Below are positions 26,784 through 27,403 of a DNA stretch of 27,403 bases, piece after piece. Position 1 is the stretch's first letter. Each line of letters starts with the position of its first letter. Source of the stretch: an uncultured Ruminococcus sp. (GTDB taxonomy: Bacteria; Bacillota; Clostridia; Oscillospirales; Ruminococcaceae); assembly GCA_900553335.1 (NCBI GenBank), contig USCU01000002.1:1-27403 (forward strand), given 5' to 3'. The translations under genes were made by a program, and so were the position numbers. The notes beneath the pieces were generated by a model. The model was not told the DNA's origin. It searched no databases and was given only the letters and a program-made list of their open reading frames with translations.

Positions 26784-27152
26784 TTAAAGAACTTCCGGAG
26801 CAAGCGAAAGGATTTTCATGTATTCCTTTTCACGAAGCTCTCTTGCAACAGGTCCGAAAATACGGGTTCCTCTTGGGTTTTTATCTTCTCTTATTATAAC
26901 AGCAGCGTTCTCGTCGAAACGGATGTATGTTCCATCCTCTCTTCTTAAACCACTTGCTGAACGAACGATTACTGCTTTAACAACATCGCCTTTCTTTACA
27001 ACGCCGCCCGGTGTTGCTTTTTTAACTGAAGCAACGACAACGTCACCGATGTTTGCATATCTTCTGCGGGATCCACCTAAAACTCTGATACACATAAGCT
27101 CCTTAGCTCCGGTGTTATCAGCAACCTTCAGGTAAGTTTGCATTTGAATCAC
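26784..27152 (-). CDS. rplN: 50S ribosomal protein uL14
   Basis: Encodes 122 residues, exactly family length, from a GTG start (27150-27152): (M)[27 protein letters not shown]. An internal ATG at residue 4 would remove conserved residues. An AGGAGGA site precedes the GTG. It forms bridge B8 with 16S rRNA and is the docking site of the silencing factor RsfS. It is first gene of the spc part, after an 81-base gap with a large hairpin. Confidence 0.98.
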   Translation of the reverse strand: MIQMQTYLKVADNTGAKELMCIRVLGGSRRRYANIGDVVVASVKKATPGGVVKKGDVVKAVIVRSASGLRREDGTYIRFDENAAVIIREDKNPRGTRIFGPVARELREKEYMKILSLAPEVL

Positions 27153-27185
27153 AGTGCGTTCCTCCTTTCGTAAATCTCAAAAACC

Positions 27186-27221
27186 GGTTTTTAAAGAGGA
27201 GAAGAATTCCTCTTTAAAACC
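27186..27221 (-). promoter_or_regulatory. Long hairpin at the rpsQ-rplN junction
   Basis: Stem of about 14 bp with one bulge (27186-27200 with 27208-27221, loop 27201-27207). It abuts the perfect palindrome AAAAACCGGTTTTT (27179-27192). Read leftward the stem is followed by GGTTTTTG, so it could act as a weak terminator or attenuator at the S10/spc operon border. Confidence 0.55.
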
Positions 27222-27233
27222 ATAACTTTAAAA

Positions 27234-27403
27234 TTACTTAGCCTGCTCGATAACCTTTGTTAAGCGCCATCTCTTATCCTTAGATAAAGGTCTTGTTTCC
27301 ATAACCTCAACCTTATCGCCGATGTTGCAAACGTTTTCTTCATCGTGTGCCTTGAGCTTAACGGTTCTCTTTATGATCTTTTTGTAAAGAGGGTGTGAAA
27401 CTG
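27234..27403 (-). CDS. rpsQ: 30S ribosomal protein uS17, N-terminus beyond window
   Basis: The last 55 residues are visible (starting [16 protein letters not shown], then [29 protein letters not shown], ending KVIEQAK). They match the uS17 OB fold including the [11 protein letters not shown] segment. It binds the 5' domain of 16S rRNA. The gene is cut by the right edge of the window, upstream end first. Confidence 0.97.
   Translation of the reverse strand, partial: VSHPLYKKIIKRTVKLKAHDEENVCNIGDKVEVMETRPLSKDKRWRLTKVIEQAK

Overview
The window looks like one chromosomal contig from a low-GC Firmicute of class Clostridia, probably a gut Oscillospirales/Ruminococcaceae-type organism. The class rests on the S10-spc-alpha ribosomal gene order running through secY-adk-map-infA-rpmJ, a zinc-lid adenylate kinase, a zinc-type S14, a perfect CIRCE operator before groESL and strong AGGAGG ribosome binding sites. 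The family-level guess is inference. The first 47 bases are not biological: they are an Illumina Nextera i5 adapter (end of the P5 arm, index AGAGTAGA, read-1 primer and transposase mosaic end) left on the contig end.

Left part (48-5100): an OmpR-family response regulator cut off by the adapter, pointing left; a 440-base AT-rich gap; the HrcA/CIRCE-controlled groES-groEL operon on the plus strand with a bidirectional terminator; then, on the minus strand, an overlapping P-loop protein/GNAT acetyltransferase pair behind an attenuator-like leader, and a small O6-alkylguanine alkyltransferase-family gene.

Middle (5100-16600, all minus strand): a two-gene export system (lipoprotein membrane-fusion adaptor plus large FtsX/MacB-type permease) with no ATPase gene beside it; a purine/MTA salvage pair (purine nucleoside phosphorylase overlapping an MtaD-like deaminase); a small P-loop nucleoside-kinase-like gene; and a phosphate module reading Na/Pi cotransporter with PhoU domain, PhoB/PhoP-like regulator, PhoR-like kinase. 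The phosphate operon is preceded by 11-bp-phased TTTACA repeats that match the PhoP-box pattern, so it is probably self-controlled by phosphate starvation.

Right part (16800-27403, all minus strand): a continuous ribosomal/translation super-operon transcribed rpsQ (partial), rplN, rplX, rplE, rpsN, rpsH, rplF, rplR, rpsE, rpmD, rplO, secY, adk, map, infA, rpmJ, rpsM, rpsK, rpsD, rpoA, rplQ, closed by tandem hairpins. rpmJ and rpmD are short genes that are easily missed. Starts were corrected for secY (GTG), rpsE (TTG), rplX and the deaminase; rplN uses GTG.

I see no CRISPR array, prophage, complete insertion sequence, tRNA or rRNA. No clearly new system is evident. The most interesting signals are regulatory (leader attenuator, Pho box, intercistronic palindromes) and the adapter artefact, whose reading frame fuses onto the truncated regulator.
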